A stretch of DNA of 21,883 bases from Parcubacteria group bacterium Gr01-1014_56. GTDB taxonomy: Bacteria; Patescibacteriota; Minisyncoccia; Phycocordibacterales; SBAW01. The stretch spans positions 1 through 21,883 of the forward strand of contig VMFK01000021.1 in NCBI GenBank assembly GCA_007375995.1, written 5' to 3'. The notes beneath the pieces were generated by a model that saw only the letters and a program-made list of their open reading frames with translations, had not been told where the DNA came from and ran no database searches. Numbering within the stretch: position 1 is the stretch's first letter; every line of letters begins with the position of its first letter. Below, piece after piece: positions 14,807 to 21,806 of this stretch. The position numbers were made by a program, and so were the translations under genes.

Positions 14807-15052
14807 CACGAGAATTTTTCGTTTTATGAAAACTATAGAAATATAGTTATGAGAAAGAAAGTAGAACTAACTAATCACGGCGGTCGCAAATTATATTTGC
14901 GAAGAAGCTAAAATATCGGTAGAACCCTATAAAGATAATAGGGCGATACCGAGGGTAGCTGAGAAAATCTCGGCCCCGTAGAGACTACATATTAGCCACC
15001 TTAAGAGAGGTGAAGGTATAGTCCAATGCACACAGTAATGTGTGAGAACATG
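14741..15052 (+). mobile_element. Intron 3 of 23S (site 2593), group I, no ORF
   Basis: Inserted between U2593 and C2594 of E. coli numbering: exon GACCGT, then exon CGTGAGACAG, the I-CreI intron site of Chlamydomonas chloroplast 23S. P1 pairs exon GACCGT (14735-14740) with GCGGTC (14880-14885), with U-G at the splice site. P7 is GACTA (14983-14987) with TAGTC (15019-15023). P8 is a short CACCT/AGGTG hairpin. The last base is G15052. Nucleotides 14741-14879 form an unusually large P1 loop holding a long hairpin with the upstream exon. No homing endonuclease motif is present. Confidence 0.9.
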
Positions 15053-15104
15053 CGTGAGACAGGTTGGTCTCCTATCTACTGCAGGCGTCGATTATTGAAG
15101 AGAT

Positions 15105-15135
<31 letters not shown>

Positions 15136-15194
15136 TGACCGCTGGTGTGCGAGCTGTCCTGCCAAGGGCATTGCTCGGTAGCTATGTCGGGATT

Positions 15195-15227
<33 letters not shown>

Positions 15228-15344
15228 GACTCTAAGATGAGTAATCATTAAGATCCGTCAGAGATGATGACGTTGATAGGCTCTAGGTGTACGCACAGCA
15301 ATGTGTTTAGCCGAGGAGTACTAATTGATCAAATTCCACTCTCA

Positions 15345-15426
15345 CAGAGACAGGGGGAAGAGGTTTGAGCATCGCAATAATTTGTTGTTAGGTCGTTTTG
15401 ATTTTTACCTGGTTTTAGAAGTTCTG
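15345..15426 (+). other. 23S-5S spacer with 3' strand of the processing stem
   Basis: CGCAATAATTTGTTGTT (15373-15389) is the exact complement of 10750-10766. Just before the 5S, TTCTG (15422-15426) can pair with CAGAG after it. No tRNA is in the spacer. Confidence 0.75.
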
Positions 15427-15541
15427 TTTTGGTGGCTCAACGGCGGGGTCACACCCGTTCTCATCCCGAACACGGAAGTTAAGCTCGCTAGTGGCGATGG
15501 TAGTCTCTGTTACAGGAGGCGAGAGTAGCTAGCCGCCAGAA
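15427..15541 (+). rRNA. rrf: 5S ribosomal RNA
   Basis: About 115 nt. It carries the typical core CACCCGTTCTCATCCCGAAC, GGAAGTTAAGC, CGATGGTAGT and GCGAGAGTAG. The terminal helix pairs TTTTGGTGGCT with AGCCGCCAGAA. It lies 82 nt after 23S in the same operon. Ends are set by the terminal helix and may be off by a few nt. Confidence 0.93.
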
Positions 15542-15572
15542 CAGAGAGTCTAAAATCTTTTACTTGACAACA

Positions 15573-15600
15573 AGCTTACTTTATAGTAAGCTATTTTTAG
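15573..15600 (+). terminator. Intrinsic terminator of the rRNA operon
   Basis: AGCTTACT, loop TTAT, AGTAAGCT, then ATTTTTAG. A TTGACA (15564-15569) just before it with TAAGCT 17 bp on (15587-15592) might be a promoter for the next small gene, which would make this repeat an operator instead. Confidence 0.75.
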
Positions 15601-15644
15601 TTTAATGATCGATTTTTTTGTTGCAAACTCAAGGAGAAATAGCA

Positions 15645-15806
15645 ATGAACGCAGCGCTCAATGCAGTGATCTTTGTCTGTGTCGTTCTCGCCTTTCTCTG
15701 CTTTGGTGTACTCATGCCGTGGTCGGTTATGTGCAGCAAGGAAGAGAACCAGTCTCGATCTGTGTGCACGTCTCCATTGTGGGGCGTGACTGATCTTCTG
15801 AAGTAA
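15645..15806 (+). CDS. Small membrane protein, 53 residues
   Basis: 53 residues with one hydrophobic helix (about 5-28, LNAVIFVCVVLAFLCFGVLM), then PWSVMCSKEENQ and CTSPLWGVTDLLK. It has four cysteines: two in the helix and two in the polar part (MCSKEE, SVCTS). ATG 15645 is preceded by a clear Shine-Dalgarno AAGGAG (15631-15636), rare in this window, which overrides the longer frame starting at 15618. It is a monocistronic unit between the rRNA terminator and its own terminator. The family is not recognised. Confidence 0.7.
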   Translation: MNAALNAVIFVCVVLAFLCFGVLMPWSVMCSKEENQSRSVCTSPLWGVTDLLK

Positions 15807-15820
15807 GAAAAGTAATTGAG

Positions 15821-15852
15821 GGGCCGGCCAAAAGCTGGCCCTTTAACTTTTT
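15821..15852 (+). terminator. Intrinsic terminator of the 53-residue gene
   Basis: GGGCCGGC, loop CAAAA, GCTGGCCC (one G-T pair), then TTTAACTTTTT, 14 nt after the stop. Confidence 0.85.
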
Positions 15853-15871
15853 GTAAATAGAAGGATACAAT
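15842..15871 (+). promoter_or_regulatory. Promoter for the Cys-motif membrane gene and rodA
   Basis: TTTAAC (15842-15847), 18-bp spacer, TACAAT (15866-15871). The -10 ends 6 nt before ATG 15878, implying a leaderless transcript. It overlaps the T-run of the preceding terminator. Confidence 0.55.
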
Positions 15872-15877
15872 ATGCCT

Positions 15878-16630
15878 ATGGCACTATCGTGGAGCATGCG
15901 CAGACAGTTACTGTATTACATAGTCGCAGGGGTAGCGTGCCTTATTATACTTGTCGCCGGGTGGAAGACGTTTTTTACTCATACGCCAACGTGCAATGAC
16001 GGGCTCAAAAACGGCACTGAACTTGGGGTGGACTGTGGCGGCTCCTGCGCGCTTATTTGTCAGGCCCAAGCACGCGCCCCAGTCGTTAGCTGGGCACGGG
16101 CTTTTAAAACAGACACCGGTCTCTATACGGCTGCAGCATACATTGAGAACTCGAACCCCGGCGCTGGCGCGCGCGCTGTGAGGTATTCCTTTCAATTGTT
16201 TGATGACAAAAATGTTTTGGTTATCGAACGCGAGGGGGTTGCAGATTTGCCGAACATGGTGCTTGTCCCTATCGTTGAGTCCAACATTACTGTTGGCAAC
16301 CGGGTTGTCGCGCGCACTCTTTTTTCTTTTGCAGATGAACCGGAGTGGAGTAGAGTCCCCGAGAAAAAGCCTTCGGTAGTAATCAGTAACCAAGAGCTAG
16401 AACAAGATGGTTCCCGAATATCCGCTACCCTCACTAATAATTCGCTCGAGAATATAAAACAGTTGGTTGTTATTGCAGTGCTATTTGACGCACAAGGTAT
16501 TGCTCGCGGAGCTTCTAAAAGCACGGTCAGTACTATTGCAAAAAAATCTTCGCAGCCCGTTGTCTTTACCTGGCCCACCGGTGTTCCAAATATAGTGCGA
16601 GCTGAGATCACCGTGGTGCCCGCACTCTAA
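15878..16630 (+). CDS. Membrane-anchored extracytoplasmic protein with DCGG Cys motif
   Basis: A 250-residue protein. An N-terminal membrane helix (about 10-31, LLYYIVAGVACLIILVAGW) is followed by CNDGLKNGTELGVDCGGSC and C four residues on. This C-DG-N-E-G-DCGG-C-C pattern recurs in secreted proteins of these bacteria (my recollection) and probably forms disulfides. Two beta-rich parts follow (~60-150 and ~165-250), with strands such as YTAAAYIENSNPGAGARAVR and RISATLTNNSLENIKQLVVI, like FxLYD or CARDB-type domains. ATG 15878 is chosen because the TACAAT box ends 6 nt before it. The rodA gene begins 5 nt after the stop, so both share an operon and it may assist wall growth. Confidence 0.75.
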   Translation: MALSWSMRRQLLYYIVAGVACLIILVAGWKTFFTHTPTCNDGLKNGTELGVDCGGSCALICQAQARAPVVSWARAFKTDTGLYTAAAYIENSNPGAGARAVRYSFQLFDDKNVLVIEREGVADLPNMVLVPIVESNITVGNRVVARTLFSFADEPEWSRVPEKKPSVVISNQELEQDGSRISATLTNNSLENIKQLVVIAVLFDAQGIARGASKSTVSTIAKKSSQPVVFTWPTGVPNIVRAEITVVPAL

Positions 16631-16635
16631 CTCCC

Positions 16636-17790
16636 ATGGCTGACAAAATCTGGAAAAGTACTATAGACTGGGTCTCGTTTGGCTGCGCCTTAACGCTCGC
16701 TCTCTTAGGGTTACTTACCATGAGCTCCTTTACTGAGGGGGATCCTTTTTTTATTAGACAAACAGCATGGATCATCATTGGTGTGCTGGTTTTTTTTGCT
16801 GCGAGCGCTGTAGACTGGCGCATTTTACGTCGCACTGGTGTGGCGGCAGGGCTCTACTTAGGCATGCTCTTGCCGCTCCTCGCGCTCATTTTTTTAGGGC
16901 ACAGTACACAGGGAGCAAGGTCGTGGTTTGATATCGGTCCGTTTGCACTCCAGCCTGTTGAGTTTGTAAAGCTCGCTCTTATTATCGCTCTAGCGAAATA
17001 TTTTTCCCGTCGCCACACTGAGATCCGCAACATACGGCACATTTTTATATCTGGAGCGTATGCAGCGGTTGTGTTTGTACTGGTAGCTCTCCAACCCGAC
17101 TTCGGCTCAGCACTTATTATTGCGGCTATCTGGCTTGGGCTTGTGCTTATCTCAGGGCTCTCTAGGTGGCACCTGGCGGCACTTTTTTTGGTTTCGCTCG
17201 TCGCTTTTGGAGGCTTGTGGCTCTTTGGGTTTAGAGAATACCAAAAGGAGCGTATCCTCACTTTTATCCATCCGCTTGCGGACATCCACGGCGCCGGTTA
17301 CAACGCGTATCAGTCGACCATTGCCGTGGGGAGTGGCGAGTTGATAGGCAAAGGCATCGGCTACGGCTCGCAAAGTAAACTCCGATTTTTGCCAGAATAC
17401 CAGACCGACTTTATCTTTGCGGCATTTGCTGAGGAGTGGGGGTTTATTGGCATATGTATTGTGTTTAGTCTCTACGGAGTCTTGTTTATCAGGATTGTTT
17501 CAATCGCAAGCAGGGGAGCCAGCAATTTTGAAACGCTATTTGGGTTCGGTATCTTATTTTATTTTCTTGCACATTTTACGCTCCATGTAGGGATCAACAT
17601 GGGGCTCCTACCTGTTACCGGCACTACTATACCGTTTATGAGTTATGGCGGCTCCCACCTGCTTGTTGAGTTTGGTGCGCTCGGCATACTCTCGGGTATG
17701 CGCCGCTACTCGCGTGCAGCACCACGCGACACGTTTGCTCGCGAGTTTAGTGGTGGCTACGACCTGCCTACCGGCAGGCAGGCGCTCTAG
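16636..17790 (+). CDS. rodA: RodA/FtsW-type peptidoglycan glycosyltransferase
   Basis: A 384-residue polytopic SEDS protein that polymerises lipid II into glycan strands with a partner transpeptidase. About ten hydrophobic segments. Family motifs: PFALQPVEFVKLALI (102-116), LQPDFGSALI (152-161), GAGYNAYQSTIAVGSGELIG (219-238), LPEYQTDFIFAAFAEEWGF (252-270) with the likely catalytic Asp258, and LLPVTGTTIPFMSYGGS (324-340). The GSGELIGKG and EYQTDFIF pattern favours RodA over FtsW. The last residues (DLPTGRQA) are encoded by an inserted palindromic repeat. The stop shares a CTAG with the convergent glycosyltransferase gene. Confidence 0.93.
   Translation: MADKIWKSTIDWVSFGCALTLALLGLLTMSSFTEGDPFFIRQTAWIIIGVLVFFAASAVDWRILRRTGVAAGLYLGMLLPLLALIFLGHSTQGARSWFDIGPFALQPVEFVKLALIIALAKYFSRRHTEIRNIRHIFISGAYAAVVFVLVALQPDFGSALIIAAIWLGLVLISGLSRWHLAALFLVSLVAFGGLWLFGFREYQKERILTFIHPLADIHGAGYNAYQSTIAVGSGELIGKGIGYGSQSKLRFLPEYQTDFIFAAFAEEWGFIGICIVFSLYGVLFIRIVSIASRGASNFETLFGFGILFYFLAHFTLHVGINMGLLPVTGTTIPFMSYGGSHLLVEFGALGILSGMRRYSRAAPRDTFAREFSGGYDLPTGRQAL
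17763..17782. repeat. Dispersed palindromic repeat inside the 3' end of rodA
   Basis: CCTGCCTACCGGCAGGCAGG. It folds as CCTGCC-TACC-GGCAGG or as CCTGCCT-ACCGGC-AGGCAGG. I recall this element as common in Parcubacteria, where it adds tails like LPTGRQA to predicted proteins. It is the only copy in the window and also lies just past the stop of the convergent gene. Confidence 0.7.
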
Positions 17791-18767
17791 CGGTAAAGAG
17801 CAACCGTTTTTTCGAGCATCTGCTCGAGGGAGAACTCTTTTGGGTTTTTGTTATCTAGTATTTCTCCTACTCCTCCGACGCGATTGGCCACAATGGGTAG
17901 CCCGGCGAGCTTTGCCTCCAAGAGTACATACGGCAAGCCCTCTTTAAGTGACGGCAATGCAAAGACATCAAAACCTCGGAGTACTTCTATCGCGGGTATA
18001 AACCCAAACAACTTTACGTGGCTCTCCAAATTGTATTTTTTTATTTTATCTTCAAGCTGGCCTCGCTCTTCACCCTCTCCGACAATCGCCACAAACATAT
18101 CAGAATTATTTTTTGCCTGTTCGACAAGAGCTTGTTGGTTTTTATTCTTGTTTAGCTCTCCTACAGTTCCCGTGATAGTCACTCCGGGGGGAAAGGCGCT
18201 CCGAACTATATCTCCAGTGCCAAATGCCATATGTTGGTCTATACCGTTATAAATACGAACTGCTTTTTTGCCCACAAATGGCATCCGGCGCGCAACACGC
18301 AAGTCAAAATCAGATATACAGATAGTAGTGTGTGAAAAAAGTGCTGTAAGCCAGGAGGCAAACCATATCATTGCTCGGGCGGGAAAACCTCGCTTTTCCC
18401 AAAATGGCCATCCGTGCGCAGTAAAAATAATACGTGGCACGCGCGCAAACCGTGCCGCCAAGCTTCCCAGACCACCAATTTTTGAACTATTAAGATGTAC
18501 TATATCTGGCTTGATCATTCTGAATAGTTTATATAATTCAAAAAAACTTTTTATATCAGAACGTATAGACACGTCACGCTCTAGCGACTTAATTTCGTGA
18601 GTCTTAATCCCGCCCTTTTCTAACTCTTCTGCAAGTCGCCCCCTTTGACCAAAGGCAACAGAAACATCAAACTCCTCCTTAGGAAGCGAGGTGGCAAGGT
18701 CAAATACGTAGCGTTGTGCGCCACCCCAATTGGACTTTGTGATACACAAGAGAACTTTCTTTTTCAT
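17787..18767 (-). CDS. Family 4 glycosyltransferase
   Basis: A 326-residue GT-B enzyme that transfers a sugar from a nucleotide donor, probably onto a cell-surface glycan lipid. The N-terminal Rossmann domain begins VLLCITKSNWGGAQRYVFDL with the GGA acceptor-side loop; IVHLNSSKIGGLGSLAARFA and FTAHGWPFWEKRG follow. The C-terminal donor domain has GTVGELNKNKNQQALVEQA, VAIVGEGEERGQLED, VKLFGFIPAIEVLRGFDVFA, and the E-x7-E motif KEGLPYVLLEAKLAGLP. Slightly short for GT4 (usually 350-400), so the C-terminal helix is trimmed. It is divergent from the sugar-phosphate transferase gene, sharing a 28-bp promoter gap, and convergent with rodA. Confidence 0.92.
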   Translation of the reverse strand: MKKKVLLCITKSNWGGAQRYVFDLATSLPKEEFDVSVAFGQRGRLAEELEKGGIKTHEIKSLERDVSIRSDIKSFFELYKLFRMIKPDIVHLNSSKIGGLGSLAARFARVPRIIFTAHGWPFWEKRGFPARAMIWFASWLTALFSHTTICISDFDLRVARRMPFVGKKAVRIYNGIDQHMAFGTGDIVRSAFPPGVTITGTVGELNKNKNQQALVEQAKNNSDMFVAIVGEGEERGQLEDKIKKYNLESHVKLFGFIPAIEVLRGFDVFALPSLKEGLPYVLLEAKLAGLPIVANRVGGVGEILDNKNPKEFSLEQMLEKTVALYR

Positions 18768-18795
18768 AGTATTGTTGTAGTATAGCGTGGACTTT
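18768..18795. promoter_or_regulatory. Compact divergent promoter with overlapping -10 boxes
   Basis: Only 28 bp separate the two ATGs. The plus strand has TAGTAT (18778-18783) and the minus strand TATACT (18784-18779), so one symmetric TAGTATAG core could serve both directions, giving leaders of about 5-6 nt each. TACAAC (18779-18774, minus) is a second -10 candidate. The -35 boxes are weak. Confidence 0.5.
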
Positions 18796-20145
18796 ATGGT
18801 AACGGTATTTCGTCTTAGACCGCTCGCATTATTTGCTGGCGACTTATTCTTTTTTGCGTCCGCGCTGTGGCTGTCGCTTTTGGTGCGCTCCGTATCTGTG
18901 CCAACACAAGAGATTTTTCTTACCCATGCGATACCTTTTTCTATACTCTTTGTAGTATGGGTAGTAGTGTTTTTTATTGCAGGGCTTTATGAAAGCCGCT
19001 CAATTATTTTGGCGCGTCGTGCGCTTTCTGTGTCGCTTCTTGTTGCGCAAATAATCAATTTCACTATTGCCGCACTTTTCTTCTTTTTTGTACCCCTTTT
19101 TGGTATTGCTCCGAAAACACTCTTACTCGTTTATCTCGTTATTTCTTTTTTGCTGGTTCTGCTTTGGAGGGTTTATATTTTCCCAGTCTTAGGGTTACAA
19201 AAAGCTGAGAACACGATAGTGGTAGGAAACACACAAGAGGTACAGGAGCTCGTCGCGGCATTACGGGTTGCCCCGCGAGCCCCGGCTCATATTGTAGAGA
19301 TAATTGACCCGGCGAGTCCTGCCCTTACGCTAGAGACTGAAGCCGCAATTAAAAAATATAATGTGCACTTCGTTATAGCCGATTTCAGCGATGGGCGTGT
19401 TGAGAGAGCTTTCCCCGAAGCTTATAACTTCGTCTCTCGGGGTATTCGTTTCTTTGATGCCTCAGAACTTTTTGAAGAGGTGTTTGGCAGGATGCCCCTC
19501 TCTCAGATAAATGAAGAGTGGGTTACACAAAATGCGTCTCGCTACTCATACAGGTTTTATGACTCCGTGAAGCGTATTATGGACATTGTGGGGGCACTAG
19601 TAGTGGGCACTCTATCGCTTCCGCTGTACCCACTCATCGCCCTGGCCATTGTGCTTGATAGTAGGGGGTCTATAGTAATTGCGCAGGACAGGGTGGGCGA
19701 GAATAACCGCCTCGTGCGCATGTATAAATTCCGCAGTATGTCCGGCAATGACAACGGCAAATATGGGCCAAGCGGCGTAACTACACTCACCGTTACCCGC
19801 GTCGGGAGGGTGCTACGCGCAACAAGACTCGACGAACTTCCACAATTATGGAACGTGCTCCTGGGCTCGCTTTCACTCATTGGGCCGCGCTCAGAGCTCC
19901 CACCTCTAGTCGCTCAATATGAGCGGCTTATTCCATACTATGGCGTGCGGCATCTTATTAAGCCTGGTCTTTCTGGCTGGGCTCAGCTGTATTATCACCA
20001 GGACCCGCACCACGCTGCTGATGTTGAAATGACAAAGATGAAACTTTCATACGATTTATATTATCTCAAACATCGCTCGCTCACCCTTGACATCGTTGTG
20101 GCAATAAAAACCATTCGCCGGCTGTTAATAAAAAGTAATGCGTAA
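18796..20145 (+). CDS. Polyprenyl-phosphate sugar-1-phosphate transferase
   Basis: A 449-residue membrane enzyme that starts surface-glycan synthesis by loading a sugar phosphate onto undecaprenyl phosphate. Four N-terminal membrane helices (to ~125), a soluble Rossmann-like middle (AENTIVVGNTQEVQELVAAL onward) and a fifth helix near 255-285 (MDIVGALVVGTLSLPLYPLI) precede the catalytic domain. Key motifs are KFRSM at ~311, RLDELPQLWNVL with the Asp346-Glu347 pair, SLIGPRSELP and KPGLSGWAQLYY. This is the WbaP/EpsE-like long form. GTG 18787 would add three residues but lies at or before the predicted transcription start, so ATG 18796 is preferred. The epimerase follows 2 nt later. Confidence 0.93.
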   Translation: MVTVFRLRPLALFAGDLFFFASALWLSLLVRSVSVPTQEIFLTHAIPFSILFVVWVVVFFIAGLYESRSIILARRALSVSLLVAQIINFTIAALFFFFVPLFGIAPKTLLLVYLVISFLLVLLWRVYIFPVLGLQKAENTIVVGNTQEVQELVAALRVAPRAPAHIVEIIDPASPALTLETEAAIKKYNVHFVIADFSDGRVERAFPEAYNFVSRGIRFFDASELFEEVFGRMPLSQINEEWVTQNASRYSYRFYDSVKRIMDIVGALVVGTLSLPLYPLIALAIVLDSRGSIVIAQDRVGENNRLVRMYKFRSMSGNDNGKYGPSGVTTLTVTRVGRVLRATRLDELPQLWNVLLGSLSLIGPRSELPPLVAQYERLIPYYGVRHLIKPGLSGWAQLYYHQDPHHAADVEMTKMKLSYDLYYLKHRSLTLDIVVAIKTIRRLLIKSNA

Positions 20146-20147
20146 TT

Positions 20148-21017
20148 ATGAATAAGAAAAAAGCAGTAGTCACTGGCGGCATGGGTTTTATCGGCTCACA
20201 TGTAGCCCAAGCTCTAGAAGAGCGGGGATACGAGGTTGTTATAGTTGACACCCAAGCCGGGCAAGATATCAACGATGCTGAGTTATTACGCCAGCTATTT
20301 TTCGGCGCAACATTTGTTTTTCATCTTGCAGCGCTCCCGCGGGTGCAATACTCAATTGAACATCCTGAAGAAACCCATAGAGTAAATGTCGACGGCACCC
20401 TCGCTGTATTAACCGCAGCAAAAGAGGCGGGGGTTAAAAAGGTTATTTACTCTGCCTCAAGTTCTGCCTATGGTGACCAAGATACGATGCCCTTGGTTGA
20501 ATCTATGCCTGCAAAGCCAAAAAGCCCCTACGGTTTGCAAAAATATATTGGGGAGCTGTATTGCAGGATGTTCAGTGAGGTCTATGGATTACCAACAGTT
20601 TCCTTGCGGTATTTTAATGTCTACGGTCCGGGGGCAGACCCAAACGGCGCTTACGCACTCGCTATAGCAAAGTTTCTTAAGCAAAGAACGGACGGGAACC
20701 CGATCACTATTACTGGCGATGGTAAGCAGACACGGGATTTTACCCATGTACGAGATGTTGTGCGTGCTAATATTTTAGCCGCGACGTCGGAAAAGGTAGG
20801 GAAGGGAGAAGTTATAAACATCGGCGCGGGCAGGAATGCCACGATAAACCGAATTGCGGAACTTATCGGTGGCAGGGTCGAGTATATCGCTCCGCGTTTG
20901 GAGCCTCACGACACTCTGGCCGATAACTCACTTGCAAAGCGACTACTCAACTGGGAGCCCCAGGTGAGTTTAGAGGACGGTATAAAAGAGCTCAAAAAGA
21001 TCTCAGGGCTTATATGA
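20148..21017 (+). CDS. NAD-dependent nucleotide-sugar epimerase/dehydratase
   Basis: A 289-residue extended short-chain dehydrogenase, probably a UDP-sugar 4-epimerase or similar. Nucleotide-binding motif GGMGFIGSH (10-18), catalytic Ser in SASSSAYG (102-109), Tyr128 and Lys132 in SPYGLQK, then SLRYFNVYGPG and GDGKQTRDFTHVRDVVRANI, the usual substrate-side loop. Slightly shorter than GalE (about 330). The substrate cannot be told from the sequence. It lies 2 nt after the sugar-phosphate transferase and overlaps folD by ATGA, so all three are co-transcribed. It likely supplies a sugar for the same surface glycan. Confidence 0.9.
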   Translation: MNKKKAVVTGGMGFIGSHVAQALEERGYEVVIVDTQAGQDINDAELLRQLFFGATFVFHLAALPRVQYSIEHPEETHRVNVDGTLAVLTAAKEAGVKKVIYSASSSAYGDQDTMPLVESMPAKPKSPYGLQKYIGELYCRMFSEVYGLPTVSLRYFNVYGPGADPNGAYALAIAKFLKQRTDGNPITITGDGKQTRDFTHVRDVVRANILAATSEKVGKGEVINIGAGRNATINRIAELIGGRVEYIAPRLEPHDTLADNSLAKRLLNWEPQVSLEDGIKELKKISGLI

Positions 21018-21763
21018 TTATTGATGGAAAAAAGATCGCAAATGAGATTTTAGATGGACTCCACGGCACCTACACGCTGGGGATTGTCATGGGGAGTGAC
21101 ACAACGTCTAACTCGTTTGTCAGAATGAAGGAGCGTGCGGCCGCGCGCGTGGGAGTAGTAGTCAAGCGTTTTAGCGCTGAAGAATTTGATCAGGCACTCG
21201 TGTGCGACGGAGTCATTGTACAATTGCCGATTGCTGATGCCGAAGCACTTTTGGCAAAAATCCCACCGCAAAAGGATGTTGATGCTTTGGGGAAGTCTCC
21301 CCTAGTGCACGCTCCGGTTGCCGAGGCGGTGAAAGAAGTTTTAACCCGCGCGGGTGTTGCTGTAAAAAATAAAAAAGCAGTCGTGGTCGGCACAGGCCGG
21401 CTCGTTGGCATGCCGTGTGCAGAGCTTTTGCGCGAAATGGGAGCAGATGTATCCGTGGTTACCCTTCTGCAGGGCTCGCTCGGCGAGCTTAAAAATGCAG
21501 AGATTGTCGTCTTAGGCGCAGGAAGCCCTGGGCTCATTAAACCGGAGATGCTAAAGCCAGGCGTGGTGCTTATCGACGCTGGCACGAGCGAGCAGTCTGG
21601 CAAAGTGGTGGGCGATGCAGACCCCGCCTGTGCTGAAGTTGCGAGTGTTTTTACCCCCGTCCCCGGCGGCATCGGGCCAATCGCCGTTGCGATGATCTTT
21701 AAAAATCTTTTTGTGCTTGCTGCAGAGAAGAAAAGGGGTAAGGGGACACTTATGCCGCTCTGA
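21014..21763 (+). CDS. folD: Methylenetetrahydrofolate dehydrogenase/cyclohydrolase FolD
   Basis: A 249-residue bifunctional enzyme interconverting methylene-, methenyl- and formyl-tetrahydrofolate. Recognised by SFVRMK with Lys39 (catalytic lysine of YVxxK, here with Phe35 in place of Tyr), VQLPI (69-73), PPQKDVDAL (84-92), the NADP-binding VVGTGRLVGMPCAELL (124-139), and TPVPGGIGPIAVAM (214-227). Short for the family (about 280-300) because the N-terminal part and loops are trimmed. The start overlaps the epimerase stop by ATGA, so translation is coupled although the pathway is unrelated. Confidence 0.93.
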   Translation: MIIDGKKIANEILDGLHGTYTLGIVMGSDTTSNSFVRMKERAAARVGVVVKRFSAEEFDQALVCDGVIVQLPIADAEALLAKIPPQKDVDALGKSPLVHAPVAEAVKEVLTRAGVAVKNKKAVVVGTGRLVGMPCAELLREMGADVSVVTLLQGSLGELKNAEIVVLGAGSPGLIKPEMLKPGVVLIDAGTSEQSGKVVGDADPACAEVASVFTPVPGGIGPIAVAMIFKNLFVLAAEKKRGKGTLMPL

Positions 21764-21773
21764 GCGGCCTTTG
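21754..21773 (+). terminator. Weak terminator-like hairpin at the folD stop
   Basis: GCCGCT, loop CTG, AGCGGC, then CTTTG. It overlaps the last folD codons and has only three Ts, so termination is uncertain. Confidence 0.4.
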
Positions 21774-21799
21774 CGATAAGACGGCAAATCTGTTACTCT
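21771..21799 (+). promoter_or_regulatory. Promoter of the last partial gene
   Basis: TTGCGA (21771-21776), 17-bp spacer, TACTCT (21794-21799). The -10 ends 7 nt before ATG 21807, so the transcript is probably leaderless. Confidence 0.55.
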
Positions 21800-21806
21800 G
21801 TGAGCC

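Noticed and set aside
14714..14911. 65-residue frame crossing the exon 3/intron 3 boundary
   Set aside because: It begins inside conserved 23S sequence, has no motif or ribosome-binding site, and its codons are explained by the exon-intron hairpin.
15605..15793. 62-residue frame overlapping the 53-residue gene in another frame
   Set aside because: The clear Shine-Dalgarno and membrane helix support the frame starting at 15645 instead.
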